A stretch of 35,465 nt of DNA from Atopobiaceae bacterium (GTDB taxonomy: Bacteria; Actinomycetota; Coriobacteriia; Coriobacteriales; Atopobiaceae), in contig JAGAVX010000117.1 in the NCBI GenBank assembly GCA_017941705.1, positions 1-35,465 on the forward strand, given 5' to 3'. Position 1 is the stretch's first letter, and the number at the start of each line of letters is the position of its first letter. The notes beneath the pieces are model-generated. The model saw only the letters and a list, made by a program, of their open reading frames with translations, was not told where the DNA came from and did no database searches. The translations under genes were made by a program, and so were the position numbers. Below, piece after piece: positions 23,898-31,701 of this stretch.

Positions 23898-25250
23898 TCA
23901 CTGGAGCTCCGCTGGATCGCCTCCGGCGTCGATCACGTCCATCATCTGCGACAGGGCGTAGTCGTCAGCCACCACATAGCTGATTCCGTCGACCATCGCC
24001 GTAGTCGACGGAACGGTCGCCTGATAGATAGTCGCTCCCCCACCGAGCTTGAGGCGGACCAAGAGCGGCAGTATCGAGTACATGCGCATGGTGGTGCCCA
24101 GCATGCCGCCCATGTGGCTCACGAGTCCGGGCATCTTGGTCACAGGCAATGACAGAGCCTCGCGCATCACCGCTTCCATGAGAATGCGCTGGTCCTTTTG
24201 CCGCTGGTAGTCGCCCAGGTCAAAGCCATGGCGAACGCGCGAGAAGAGCAGGGCCGTTTCGCCGTCCATATGCTGCTCGCCCGCAGGCAGTATCAGCCCG
24301 GTGTACTCGGGATCGTAGACGTCGACCGGGACATTGACCGTCACGCCCCCAAGGTAGTCGACGATGCTTTTGACGCCATCGAACCTCACGAGCGCGACCT
24401 GCGATATCGGTGCACCCGTAAGCTCGTGCACGGCGCGCACCGCACCGGCGGCACCACCAAAGGCATACGCCGCATTGATCTTCTGCGTACCGTATCCCTC
24501 GATCTCGACCATGGTGTCGCGCGGAATCGAGAGCATGGTGAGCTTTCCGCCGAGCGTGTCCACACGCACGAGGATCATGGTGTCGCTTCGCGATACCGTC
24601 TCCCCCTCGCGAGCATCCGAGCCCAGCGCCAGCACATAGTAGGGCATGCCGGGGACATGCCACGAGAGCTCTTTGCCAAGCCCGGCCGACTCCTCGCGCG
24701 AGAACGAGATCGCACGGTCGATGGGCAGACAGAAGACGAGGTACAAGGCCACGATCGCAACCAGAGCCCCAATTAGTGCACGTGGTGCGCCAAGTCCCTT
24801 GCCGCTGGTCCTGCGCTGCTCGCGTTCCCACTGCTTGCGCGCCCGCTCCGCGGCGCGGTCCCGAGAGCGAGAATCGCTGCGCTGCTCACGGATCCGACGC
24901 CTGAGATACGCGCCGACGCCGCTCCTCTTGCTGATGACGGCACCACCCGAGGGCTCGTGGCGCCCCTCGGTCGTGCGACGTATGACGGTATGGTCACGCA
25001 GATCGCGATTGGAGGGGCGGGCTTGGGCAGAGGATGCACGAGACCCGCGGCGTACCGTACGCGGCACTCCCCCTCTTGCAGCCTCCCCACGCTCGACGTC
25101 AAGGGACTCGATGGCCTCCTGCTCGGCTGCCTTTGCGTTGGCATCCACCACATAGCTGCCCCTGCTGAGCTCGCCCGCCTCTTGCTCTGCCGCCTTTGCG
25201 TTGGCGTCAGGATGAAAGCTACCGCGACGAAGGTCCTCGAAGCTGTCCAT
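23898..25250 (-). CDS. LytR-CpsA-Psr (LCP) family wall polymer ligase
   Basis: The 450-aa protein attaches wall teichoic acid, capsule or similar glycopolymers to peptidoglycan. It has a cytoplasmic tail of about 155 residues, one transmembrane helix (157-177) and an extracellular LCP domain with ALGSDAREG, SRSDTMILVRVD, SIPRDTMVEI and ALLFSRVRHGF plus QKDQRILMEAV, which carry the conserved Asp/Arg residues. The tail is basic and contains a 21-residue tandem repeat, with DANAKAAEQEA at 15-25 and 36-46. GGGAGG precedes the ATG at 25250. It starts 21 bases after gpsA stops. The wall polymer is unknown. Confidence 0.92.
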   Translation of the reverse strand: MDSFEDLRRGSFHPDANAKAAEQEAGELSRGSYVVDANAKAAEQEAIESLDVERGEAARGGVPRTVRRGSRASSAQARPSNRDLRDHTVIRRTTEGRHEPSGGAVISKRSGVGAYLRRRIREQRSDSRSRDRAAERARKQWEREQRRTSGKGLGAPRALIGALVAIVALYLVFCLPIDRAISFSREESAGLGKELSWHVPGMPYYVLALGSDAREGETVSRSDTMILVRVDTLGGKLTMLSIPRDTMVEIEGYGTQKINAAYAFGGAAGAVRAVHELTGAPISQVALVRFDGVKSIVDYLGGVTVNVPVDVYDPEYTGLILPAGEQHMDGETALLFSRVRHGFDLGDYQRQKDQRILMEAVMREALSLPVTKMPGLVSHMGGMLGTTMRMYSILPLLVRLKLGGGATIYQATVPSTTAMVDGISYVVADDYALSQMMDVIDAGGDPAELQ

Positions 25251-25271
25251 GTGCCCTCCCAAGAAGATTGG

Positions 25272-26270
25272 TTAGGAGAATTCGGGCCTGAGCCTGCGGC
25301 CCGTGAGCAGGTCTACCGCACGCTCGATGTCGTAGGCTCCGTTGATGAGCTCCTTGACCGTGCGTACAAGCGGCATGTCGACCCCGAGCTGTTCGGCGCG
25401 CGACATGATCGGGTCAATGGCATGCGCGCCCTCCACCACGGCAACACGCTGCCTCTCGTAGTCGGCCACGCTGATGCCTGTCTTGGCAAACGTCTCACCG
25501 TACATGCCGTTTCGCGAATGGGCCGAGTGACAGGTGACATCAAGGTCGCCCACACCGGCAAGTCCCATGCAGGTGCGCTGGTCGCCGCCACAGGCAACGA
25601 CCAGACGGCCAATCTCGGCAAGGCCACGCGTCATGAGCAGCGACTGGGTATTTGACCCAAGGCCCAGCCCACGAGCCATTCCGCAGGCGATTGCCACCAC
25701 GTTCTTGGCAGCGCCGCAGATGCTCGTGCCTATCGGGTCCGACGAGGTGTACAGCCTGAAGAAGGGGCCTGACACCACACGCTGGAAGAAGCTCGCGGTA
25801 CCGACCGACTCGCTCGCGACAACCGCGCCCGAGAACTCGGCGCACGCCAGCTCCTCGGCATGGTTGGGGCCTGACAGAACCGCCACGCGACTGGTGTCGC
25901 CAAGCGCATTGCCAACCGTCTGGAAGAGGTATCCCCCGTCCTTGTCAAGGCCCTTTGAGAGAAGCATCACGGGAGCTCCCTCCGAGAGTCCGGCTGCAAG
26001 CTGCCCCGCCACGGACGAGACGGCAAACGAGGGGGTCGCGACGATGGCTGACGACGCCCCCTCGAGCACCGTGGCCATGTCGGACGAGGCGGTCACATGG
26101 GAGATGTCCAGCTCGCTCATATGCAAGGGGTTGTGGCCAGTCTTGGCAATCTGCTCGGCAACCTCGTCCTCGAAGCACCAGAGGCTGACGTCAAGGCCGT
26201 TCTGGAGCAGCATCCATGCCATCGTGGTGCCAAAGGCTCCCGACCCCACAACCGCTATTCCACCTGCCAT
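25272..26270 (-). CDS. gpsA: NAD(P)-dependent glycerol-3-phosphate dehydrogenase
   Basis: The 332-aa enzyme reduces dihydroxyacetone phosphate to sn-glycerol 3-phosphate for phospholipids. The nucleotide motif GSGAFGTTMA is at the N-terminus, VLSGPNHAEELA follows in mid-protein, the active-site lysine lies in GAAKNVVAIACGMA, and the C-terminal domain holds GVGDLDVTC, SRNGMYGE and the VVEGAHAID segment. AAGGAG seven bases upstream fixes the ATG at 26270. It is probably the first gene of a transcript that goes on into the LCP gene. TTGCAG plus GATAGT about 75 bases upstream is a weak promoter candidate. Confidence 0.93.
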   Translation of the reverse strand: MAGGIAVVGSGAFGTTMAWMLLQNGLDVSLWCFEDEVAEQIAKTGHNPLHMSELDISHVTASSDMATVLEGASSAIVATPSFAVSSVAGQLAAGLSEGAPVMLLSKGLDKDGGYLFQTVGNALGDTSRVAVLSGPNHAEELACAEFSGAVVASESVGTASFFQRVVSGPFFRLYTSSDPIGTSICGAAKNVVAIACGMARGLGLGSNTQSLLMTRGLAEIGRLVVACGGDQRTCMGLAGVGDLDVTCHSAHSRNGMYGETFAKTGISVADYERQRVAVVEGAHAIDPIMSRAEQLGVDMPLVRTVKELINGAYDIERAVDLLTGRRLRPEFS

Positions 26271-26404
26271 GTGCTCTCTCCTTCTGTCGTATTGGTGCTT
26301 GAGTCTTTCGTTCCCATTATCTAGTGCCACTATCGTCTCGCCTGACGCAACTGCAAGAAAAGCATGGTGGCAATACGGCGGCGCTCCTATAAGGCCGCAG
26401 TCTC

Positions 26405-26446
26405 AAAAAAGCTTAACGGGACGGCGCCAAACGGCAACCGTCCCGT
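26405..26446 (-). terminator. Rho-independent terminator of yebC
   Basis: On the minus strand a 9-bp stem ACGGGACGG/CCGTCCCGT (26446-26438 with 26424-26416) is followed after TAAGC by six T residues (26410-26405). It lies 26 bases past the yebC stop. Confidence 0.88.
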
Positions 26447-26472
26447 CAAGAGTTCACATACTGATGTGAGAC

Positions 26473-27270
26473 CTACTCCTCCTCGAGGGCAGCAGCAATC
26501 TCGTCAGTCACATCCATGGTGTTGTAGACGTTCTGGACGTCCTCGAGGTCATCCAGGCGGTCGGCGAGGCGCTGGACCTTCTTGGCGTCAGTCACGCTGA
26601 CCGTGGTGGGCGTGGTGGGAACGCGCGTGAGCTCGGAACCCTTGACCTCGATGCCCTGCTCCTCGAGACCCTTTGCGACTGCCTGCATGTTGTCATAGGC
26701 AGTCCAGACGATCCACTCGTCACCGGCGTCCTCGTAGTCGTCGCCACCGGCCTCGGCAACGGCAAGCATGAACTCGTCCTCGTCGACGGCGTTCTCGCGA
26801 TCGGGAATCTTCTTGTCATCGCTCTTGATGACCTTCTCGACGGCGATGGAACCCTTGCGCTCAAACTGGAAGGCAACCGAGCCGGAGGTGCCAAGGCTGC
26901 CGCCCGCATGGGTAAAGGCGGAGCGGACGTCGGCGGCCGTACGGTTCTTGTTGTCGGTCAGGCACTCGACGAAGAACGCCACGCCGGCGGGACCATAGCC
27001 CTCGTAGGTGATCTCGGAGTAGACTGCGGCATCGGAGCCAGAGCCAAAGGCCTTGTCGATGGCCGCCTTGATCTTGGCGTTGGGCATCGACACCATGCGC
27101 GCACGCTGGACGGCGGCGGCAAGGGAGGCGTTGTTATCGGGGTTGGGGTCGCCACCGACCTTGGCGGCGACGGTGATGTTGCGCGAGAGCTTAGAGAACA
27201 GCGACGAGCGCTTGGCGTCGATTGCTGCCTTCTTGTGCTTGGTGGTTGCCCACTTAGAGTGTCCGGACAT
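26473..27270 (-). CDS. YebC/PmpR family regulator or translation factor
   Basis: The 265-aa protein begins MSGHSKWATTKHKKAAIDAK, the family signature, with AKVGGDPNPDNNASLAAAV, ERARxxSMPxxxI-like sequence (RARMVSMPNAKIKAAI), YEGYGPAGVAFFVECLTDN and NVYNTMDV at the end. Family members act in DNA binding or, as shown for several YebC proteins, in easing ribosome stalling at proline motifs; which applies here is not known. AAGGAG precedes the ATG at 27270; a longer frame to 27300 has no such site. A clear intrinsic terminator follows. It is divergent from the second acyltransferase. Confidence 0.92.
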   Translation of the reverse strand: MSGHSKWATTKHKKAAIDAKRSSLFSKLSRNITVAAKVGGDPNPDNNASLAAAVQRARMVSMPNAKIKAAIDKAFGSGSDAAVYSEITYEGYGPAGVAFFVECLTDNKNRTAADVRSAFTHAGGSLGTSGSVAFQFERKGSIAVEKVIKSDDKKIPDRENAVDEDEFMLAVAEAGGDDYEDAGDEWIVWTAYDNMQAVAKGLEEQGIEVKGSELTRVPTTPTTVSVTDAKKVQRLADRLDDLEDVQNVYNTMDVTDEIAAALEEE

Positions 27271-27368
27271 GCGGGTCTCCTTACTATTTGGAACAAACAT
27301 GCATACGTTAGCACTGCATATGGGTATCGTTCAAGCACTTCAACACATAGACACGTCTTTTACGTAGT

Positions 27369-27437
27369 CGTGTCCCCCGCACCACACTCAGGCTGGTTGG
27401 GTTGGGGCGGTCTCCCCTACGGCACGAGCCCTCGTGC
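27369..27437. repeat. Degenerate GTGTCCCC-type repeat and small hairpin
   Basis: CGTGTCCCCC then CACCACACTC at 27369-27390 matches the 23850 element with a few changes, and a further GGTCTCCCC lies at 27409-27417. GCACGAG with CTCGTGC (about 27422-27437) forms a small hairpin. This 174-bp divergent region otherwise lacks recognisable features. Confidence 0.4.
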
Positions 27438-27474
27438 GCTACCATCGTTTCTGATGTGCGTCGAGAGGAGCTTC

Positions 27475-28488
27475 ATGGCAAAGCGCATCACCTACTTTGA
27501 CTGGCTGCGTGGCGCGGCGACCTATGCCGTAGTCCTGCTGCACGTATTCAACAAGATGCTCGCCGACCACCCGGTAAGCGACTTCCCCCTGCCTATGGTC
27601 ATCGCCTGGACCGAACTCCAGCTCGTACTCACCCGCTGGGCGGTGCCCGTCTTCCTCATGATCACCGGAGCCCTGCTGCTTGACCCAAAGCGCGAGGTCA
27701 CGTGGCAAAAGCTGTGCGGCTATGTGATGCGCATGCTGGCCGTGCTCGCGATCTTCTGCCCGGTCTATGCCTGCATGAGCGCCAGGTGCATCAGCCTCGA
27801 AGCCATCGGCAGGGGGCTTGTTCAGGCAGCGACCTACGGCTCGTGGGACCACCTGTGGTACGTGTACTCGCTCATAGGGCTCTACCTGCTCACCCCCATT
27901 CTTTCGGCATACGTTCGTGGTGCCACCAAGGCACAGCAGCGCATGACCCTGTTCGTGCTTTCGGTGCCGACCCTGCTGATACCCACCATCAACAAGGCGA
28001 CAGGGGCCAACCTTGTCACCTTCGTCTGGGTGACCTACGTCCTGTTCTACTACCTGCTAGGAGCCTATGCGCACCAGTATCTGAGCCTCTCCGACACGAC
28101 AGCCGCATGGGGTGTCGGCTCGCTTGCCACGGCTATGGTAGGCGGCGCAGCCATCATTGTCCTTTTGGGGACCTACCCTCTGTGGATCATGAATCCCCGT
28201 TGCCCCTTGATGGTCCCATGGTCCCTCTTCGTGTTCCTTGCGGCCAAGCGCCACCTCGAAGGCAGGCCTGCTCCTGGGCCTCTCGCCCTCGCCTCCAACC
28301 TGAGCCTCGCCATCTACCTCATCCATCCCCTGCCGCTCGTCGTACTGTACCGACGCCTGTGGTGGATGCCCTATGAGACCCTGCCCCCTGTCATATTCGA
28401 GATCGTGGCGTTTGCACTGGTGCTGGGAACGACCGTTCCCGTGGCCATGCTGCTCAAGAGGGTGCCCGGTCTAAGGCGCATTCTCTAG
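27475..28488 (+). CDS. Acyltransferase family 3 membrane protein, paralogue
   Basis: The 337-aa protein has the same plan as the gene at 18819: ITYFDWLRGAATYAVVLLHV, RWAVPVFLMITGALLLDP, GSWDHLWYVYSLIGLYLLTP and LSLAIYLIHPLPL, with about ten transmembrane helices. It should acylate a surface or exported molecule. GAGGAG lies four bases upstream of the ATG at 27475. It is a clear but diverged paralogue rather than a recent duplicate. It lies upstream of the cobalamin block but is not obviously linked to it in function. Confidence 0.88.
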   Translation: MAKRITYFDWLRGAATYAVVLLHVFNKMLADHPVSDFPLPMVIAWTELQLVLTRWAVPVFLMITGALLLDPKREVTWQKLCGYVMRMLAVLAIFCPVYACMSARCISLEAIGRGLVQAATYGSWDHLWYVYSLIGLYLLTPILSAYVRGATKAQQRMTLFVLSVPTLLIPTINKATGANLVTFVWVTYVLFYYLLGAYAHQYLSLSDTTAAWGVGSLATAMVGGAAIIVLLGTYPLWIMNPRCPLMVPWSLFVFLAAKRHLEGRPAPGPLALASNLSLAIYLIHPLPLVVLYRRLWWMPYETLPPVIFEIVAFALVLGTTVPVAMLLKRVPGLRRIL

Positions 28489-28572
28489 CCACCCGAGGCC
28501 GCCTGGCTCAAAGACCCAGCGCTGCCATTTGATACAATGGTCGAGCACGACGTAGAACCCCAGGCAAAGCAG

Positions 28573-28914
28573 ATGGGCATGAGCGAGCTCCAACAAGACC
28601 ATCCAAACACAAGCACGTTCTTTCGCAACGTCAGCTGCGACTATTTCCCCTGTCATGCCGGCGTGGACGAGCGCGAGTTCAACTGCCTGTTCTGCTATTG
28701 TCCCCTCTACGCGCTCGGCCCTTCCTGCGACGGTGACTACTCCTATACGGAAAGCGGCATAAAGGATTGCTCAAGGTGCACGAGACTGCACAAGGGTGAT
28801 GGCGGCATGGCCATCGTGCGTGCGTACTTCCCGCAACTCGCCGAGCTGGCACGGCTCGATGCGCAGCAGCACGCCACAGATGAGGGTCCGACTCACGATG
28901 GAGCGTCATCGTGA
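28573..28914 (+). CDS. Cysteine-rich small (zf-like) protein of cobalamin clusters
   Basis: The core matches the small Cys-rich zf-like family (Pfam cysteine-rich small domain): FFRNVSCDYFPCHAG, FNCLFCYCPLYALG, CDGDYSY and GIKDCSRCTRLH, giving eight or more Cys and two His for metal or Fe-S binding. Members are often next to cobU, cobS or cobT, though the role is not known. The start is uncertain: ATG codons exist at 28537, 28573 and 28579 with no strong ribosome site. I choose 28573 because 28537 falls inside a TACAAT -10-like sequence (28533-28538). The stop overlaps the cobU GTG start by four bases. Confidence 0.85.
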   Translation: MGMSELQQDHPNTSTFFRNVSCDYFPCHAGVDEREFNCLFCYCPLYALGPSCDGDYSYTESGIKDCSRCTRLHKGDGGMAIVRAYFPQLAELARLDAQQHATDEGPTHDGASS

Positions 28915-29435
28915 ACGTCCTTGTCACCGGCGGAGCTGGTAGCGGAAAGTCCGCTTATGCCGAGGGGCTTGCCTGCAGCCTCTCGACGCAACGGCGCTAT
29001 CTCGCCACCATGTCAGCCGAGGGAGCCGAGGCGCAGGCGCGCATCGAACGTCACCGCCGGCAGCGGGCAAAGGGCAACTTCGAGACCGTCGAGTGCGCGG
29101 GAACGCTGCCGACAGGCGATTATGCGGGCGTCGTCCTGCTCGATGACTTGGGCAACCTTGTCGCACAGGCGCTCTTTGCCCCCGACGGCAGCATGGCAGA
29201 CGAACAAGAGGTCCTAGCGCGCCTGGATGCCGAGGTTGGCAGGCTCTTCCTGCACGCAGACCATGTGGTCGTCGTGGGGAACGAGACGGGCGCCGAGGGA
29301 AGGTCGCCTTACGAGGGGACCCAGGTCTGGGTGCGCCTTGTGGGGTCGCTCGCCTGCCGCATCGCGGCTCGGGCAGACGCGGTAGTCGAGGTCGTAGCCG
29401 GGATACCCTACCCCATCAAGGGGGCGATCGCATGA
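28911..29435 (+). CDS. cobU: Adenosylcobinamide kinase/guanylyltransferase
   Basis: The 174-aa enzyme phosphorylates adenosylcobinamide and transfers GMP to it, preparing for nucleotide-loop attachment. The P-loop is GGAGSGKSAYAEG, and the guanylylated-His region is ARIERHRRQR. The distal motif that reads NEVGMGIVP in classical CobU is altered here to GNETGAEGRSP, while the tail VVAGIPYPIKG is kept. It starts with GTG, overlapping the previous stop by four bases, with GGAG eight bases upstream. The next gene, cobS, overlaps by four bases. The change in the distal motif is notable because a second, shorter CobU-like gene lies three genes on. Confidence 0.9.
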   Translation: MNVLVTGGAGSGKSAYAEGLACSLSTQRRYLATMSAEGAEAQARIERHRRQRAKGNFETVECAGTLPTGDYAGVVLLDDLGNLVAQALFAPDGSMADEQEVLARLDAEVGRLFLHADHVVVVGNETGAEGRSPYEGTQVWVRLVGSLACRIAARADAVVEVVAGIPYPIKGAIA

Positions 29436-30193
29436 CCATGCTTCGCGCCATCATCACCGCCTTTGCCTGCTTCTCGACCATCCCCATGCCCCCAATCCCC
29501 TGGGATGACGCCAACATGCGTTATATGATGGCGGCATTTCCGCTGGTGGGCGCCGTCATCGGAGCGCTCTGCATGCTGTGGGCGCACCTAGGGACCACAC
29601 TCGGCTTTGGTCCCCTACTCATGGGCGTTGGTTATGCGCTGATCCCCGTGATCGTGTCGGGCGGCATCCACCTCGACGGCCTTGCCGACGTGATCGATGC
29701 CGAGTCAAGCCATGCAAGCCCAAAACGCAAGCGCGAGATCCTCAAGGACCCCCATATCGGCGCGTTCGCGGCCATCGGAACCTGCAGCTATCTCATGGCC
29801 TATGCGGCACTCGCCGGCGAGCTCGGCAACCAGCAGGTAGCGTCGCTCGCATGCATCCCCATCATCAGCCGCTGCCTGAGCGGACTTGTGACGGTAACCC
29901 TCAAGACCTCGAAGAGCGAGGGGATGCTGGCGACCGAGCAGGCATCTGCGGATGCGCGCGTGGTTCGCATTGTCCTGACCATAGTTTGGCTCGCAGCGAC
30001 TGGCGCCCTCGTCGCGACTGGTTCGGCGGCTGCCTTGTTGGCGACGTTCTCCGCAATCGCAGTGCTGTTCGCTATCCGGCGTCTCGCTATGACCCAGTAT
30101 GGAGGAATGAGCGGTGACCTCGCAGGATGTCTGCTCGAGCTGGTCGAGCTCGCCATGCTGGCCAGCATCGTCCTAGTCGGAAAGGTGTGGTAG
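29432..30193 (+). CDS. cobS: Adenosylcobinamide-GDP ribazoletransferase
   Basis: The 253-aa membrane protein joins adenosylcobinamide-GDP to alpha-ribazole or its phosphate to finish cobalamin. The family signature GGIHLDGLADVIDAESSH with the metal-binding HxDGxxD and KREILKDPHIGAFA is clear, along with several hydrophobic helices (MMAAFPLVGAVIGALCML, GALVATGSAAALLATFSA, LAMLASIVLVGKV) and a YGGMSGDLAGCLLEL end. It overlaps cobU by four bases and is followed after three bases by the CobU-like gene. Length is normal. Confidence 0.93.
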   Translation: MTMLRAIITAFACFSTIPMPPIPWDDANMRYMMAAFPLVGAVIGALCMLWAHLGTTLGFGPLLMGVGYALIPVIVSGGIHLDGLADVIDAESSHASPKRKREILKDPHIGAFAAIGTCSYLMAYAALAGELGNQQVASLACIPIISRCLSGLVTVTLKTSKSEGMLATEQASADARVVRIVLTIVWLAATGALVATGSAAALLATFSAIAVLFAIRRLAMTQYGGMSGDLAGCLLELVELAMLASIVLVGKVW

Positions 30194-30196
30194 GCC

Positions 30197-30535
30197 ATGT
30201 TGCTGGTCATCGGTGGAATCGCCTCGGGAAAGCGCAGCTTCGTGCGGTCACGTGGTTTCGAGGACAGGCAGATGAGCAGTAGGCTCTCGTCTGGGGCACC
30301 TGTCCTGCTCGACCTTGACGAGCTGCTTCGGGAGGGGCCGATTGAGGGCCCGGCGTGGGACGAGGTCTTGTCCAAGCAGGTCATCGTCTGCTGTGAGGTT
30401 GGCATGGGAGTGGTGCCCATCGACGCTGGCGAGCGTGCCTGGCGCGAGCGGGTCGGCAGAACCTGCGCCCGTCTCGCCGCTGCTTCCGACGAGGTGGTCC
30501 GCATGGTCTGTGGCATCCCCGTCAAGCTCAAGTAG
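30197..30535 (+). CDS. Short CobU-like protein
   Basis: This 112-aa product matches the two ends of CobU but lacks the middle. Residues 1-17 carry a P-loop (GGIASGKRSFV), and residues 60-112 carry EVGMGVVPIDAG, the RVGRTCARLAAASDEV block and MVCGIPVKLK, the conserved C-terminal CobU motif. The RHRxxR region with the guanylylated histidine is absent. The complete cobU three genes earlier has lost the EVGMG-type motif, so the two may be complementary subunits or a diverged duplicate; that is inference. It starts three bases after cobS, which supports a role in the pathway. Confidence 0.8.
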   Translation: MLLVIGGIASGKRSFVRSRGFEDRQMSSRLSSGAPVLLDLDELLREGPIEGPAWDEVLSKQVIVCCEVGMGVVPIDAGERAWRERVGRTCARLAAASDEVVRMVCGIPVKLK

Positions 30536-30562
30536 TCACCACGCGAAAGGAGGGCCCTCTTC

Positions 30563-31087
30563 ATGTCCCGACGCACCCGACTCGCCATCTTGGTCTCGCT
30601 CGTATGGACGGCACTCGCCTTTTTCCTTCTCGGCCGCCCTGCGCTCGCGGACGTCACGCTCGCTGACGGCAGCTACCTCATACCGGTCACGCTCGAGGGC
30701 GGAAGCGGAAAGGCCAGCGTGGACTCCCCAGCCCCACTTGACGTGATCGACGGAGAGGCGACCCTCACCGTCACATGGTCAAGCCCCAACTACGACTACA
30801 TGATCGTCGACGGCACGACCTACCAGCCCATCAACACCGGGGGAAACTCCGTCTTCGAGATCCCGGTCGCATCTCTCGACGAGCCCCTCGAGGTCGTGGG
30901 CGACACGACAGCCATGAGCGTTCCGCACGAGATCGACTATCGACTCATATTTGACCCAGCGCATATCAAAGAGCCTGACGAGGCCGGCGAAACGGGACCC
31001 ATGCTGCCCCTCGCCTGTGTGCTTGCCGCAGTCGCCGCAGTCTGCTGCGCCATTCTCATCATTCGCAAGCGTCCGACTCGATCCTAG
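30563..31087 (+). CDS. Surface protein, signal peptide plus beta domain plus C-terminal membrane anchor
   Basis: The 174-aa product has a signal peptide (cleavage near 29 after RPALA), an extracellular beta-rich domain of about 110 residues (SYLIPVTLEGGSGKASV, ATLTVTWSSPNYDYMIVDG, TAMSVPHEIDYRLIFD), one transmembrane helix near 147-167 and a basic tail. The layout and Tyr-rich NYDYM strand recall small NEAT-like heme or metal binding surface domains, but I cannot assign it with certainty. AAAGGAGG nine bases upstream marks the start. It follows the short CobU-like gene by 27 bases, so it may take part in cobalt, corrinoid or heme capture. Its stop overlaps the convergent cobC stop. Confidence 0.8.
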   Translation: MSRRTRLAILVSLVWTALAFFLLGRPALADVTLADGSYLIPVTLEGGSGKASVDSPAPLDVIDGEATLTVTWSSPNYDYMIVDGTTYQPINTGGNSVFEIPVASLDEPLEVVGDTTAMSVPHEIDYRLIFDPAHIKEPDEAGETGPMLPLACVLAAVAAVCCAILIIRKRPTRS

Positions 31088-31701
31088 ACGGCGTCAGGCC
31101 AACGCCTCACGTCCTCGATCCGAAGCGAATCTCCTTCAATTTGTATGCTCGCCTCGTATCCCTGCGTCGGGCCAACCTGCCAGCAGAAGTAGTCGTCGTA
31201 GCCCGTGAAGCCCTCGGCACGCGAGTCGGCAAAGGCGCTGAGCAGTGCCATGATGGTTCCCCCGTGGGCAACGATCGTAAGCTCACGCTCTCCCCTGCCT
31301 GCAGCGTCGTGCACCAGGCGTTCGAAGGCATCGCCCACGCGCGCCACGTACCGTTCGCGAGAGTCCCCACTCGGGCATGCCGCAACGCAGCCGCCATCCA
31401 CCCACTTGCGATAGGCAGAATCGTCAGCCAACTCATCAGCGCTCCTGCCCTCGAAGACACCAAAGTCAAACTCCTCGAGGCCAGAGACCTTCACCTGCCG
31501 TGCATCGGGAAAGCAGATGGCAGCCGACTCGCACGCACGCAGCAAGGGACTCACGTAAACCTTCTCGACCTGGGGAAACACACCCGCATCCTGGCACTGG
31601 CGGCGTCCGGCAACCGAGAGCGGCTCGTCTGTGGCACGTCCTGCATAGCGGTGCGCCTCGTTCGACGCCGTCGCGCCGTGACGCATGATGCGGAGCCTCA
31701 T
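31084..31701 (-). CDS. cobC: Alpha-ribazole phosphatase-like histidine phosphatase
   Basis: The 205-aa protein has the histidine phosphatase signature MRHGATASN near the start (phospho-His in RHG), SPLLRACESA, the acidic EEFDFGVFEG and the second His in IVAHGGTIMALLS. Its place at the end of a cobQ-cbiC-cobT operon suggests CobC, which removes phosphate from alpha-ribazole 5'-phosphate or from adenosylcobalamin 5'-phosphate. It overlaps the cobT stop by four bases, and its stop overlaps that of the convergent surface protein gene in a CTAG. Confidence 0.85.
   Translation of the reverse strand: MRLRIMRHGATASNEAHRYAGRATDEPLSVAGRRQCQDAGVFPQVEKVYVSPLLRACESAAICFPDARQVKVSGLEEFDFGVFEGRSADELADDSAYRKWVDGGCVAACPSGDSRERYVARVGDAFERLVHDAAGRGERELTIVAHGGTIMALLSAFADSRAEGFTGYDDYFCWQVGPTQGYEASIQIEGDSLRIEDVRRWPDAV

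Noticed and set aside
28489..28572. A cobalamin riboswitch before the cobalamin genes
   Set aside because: The gap is under 100 bases and shows no B12-box-like sequence, so a riboswitch is not supported. The upstream region of cobD lies outside the window.
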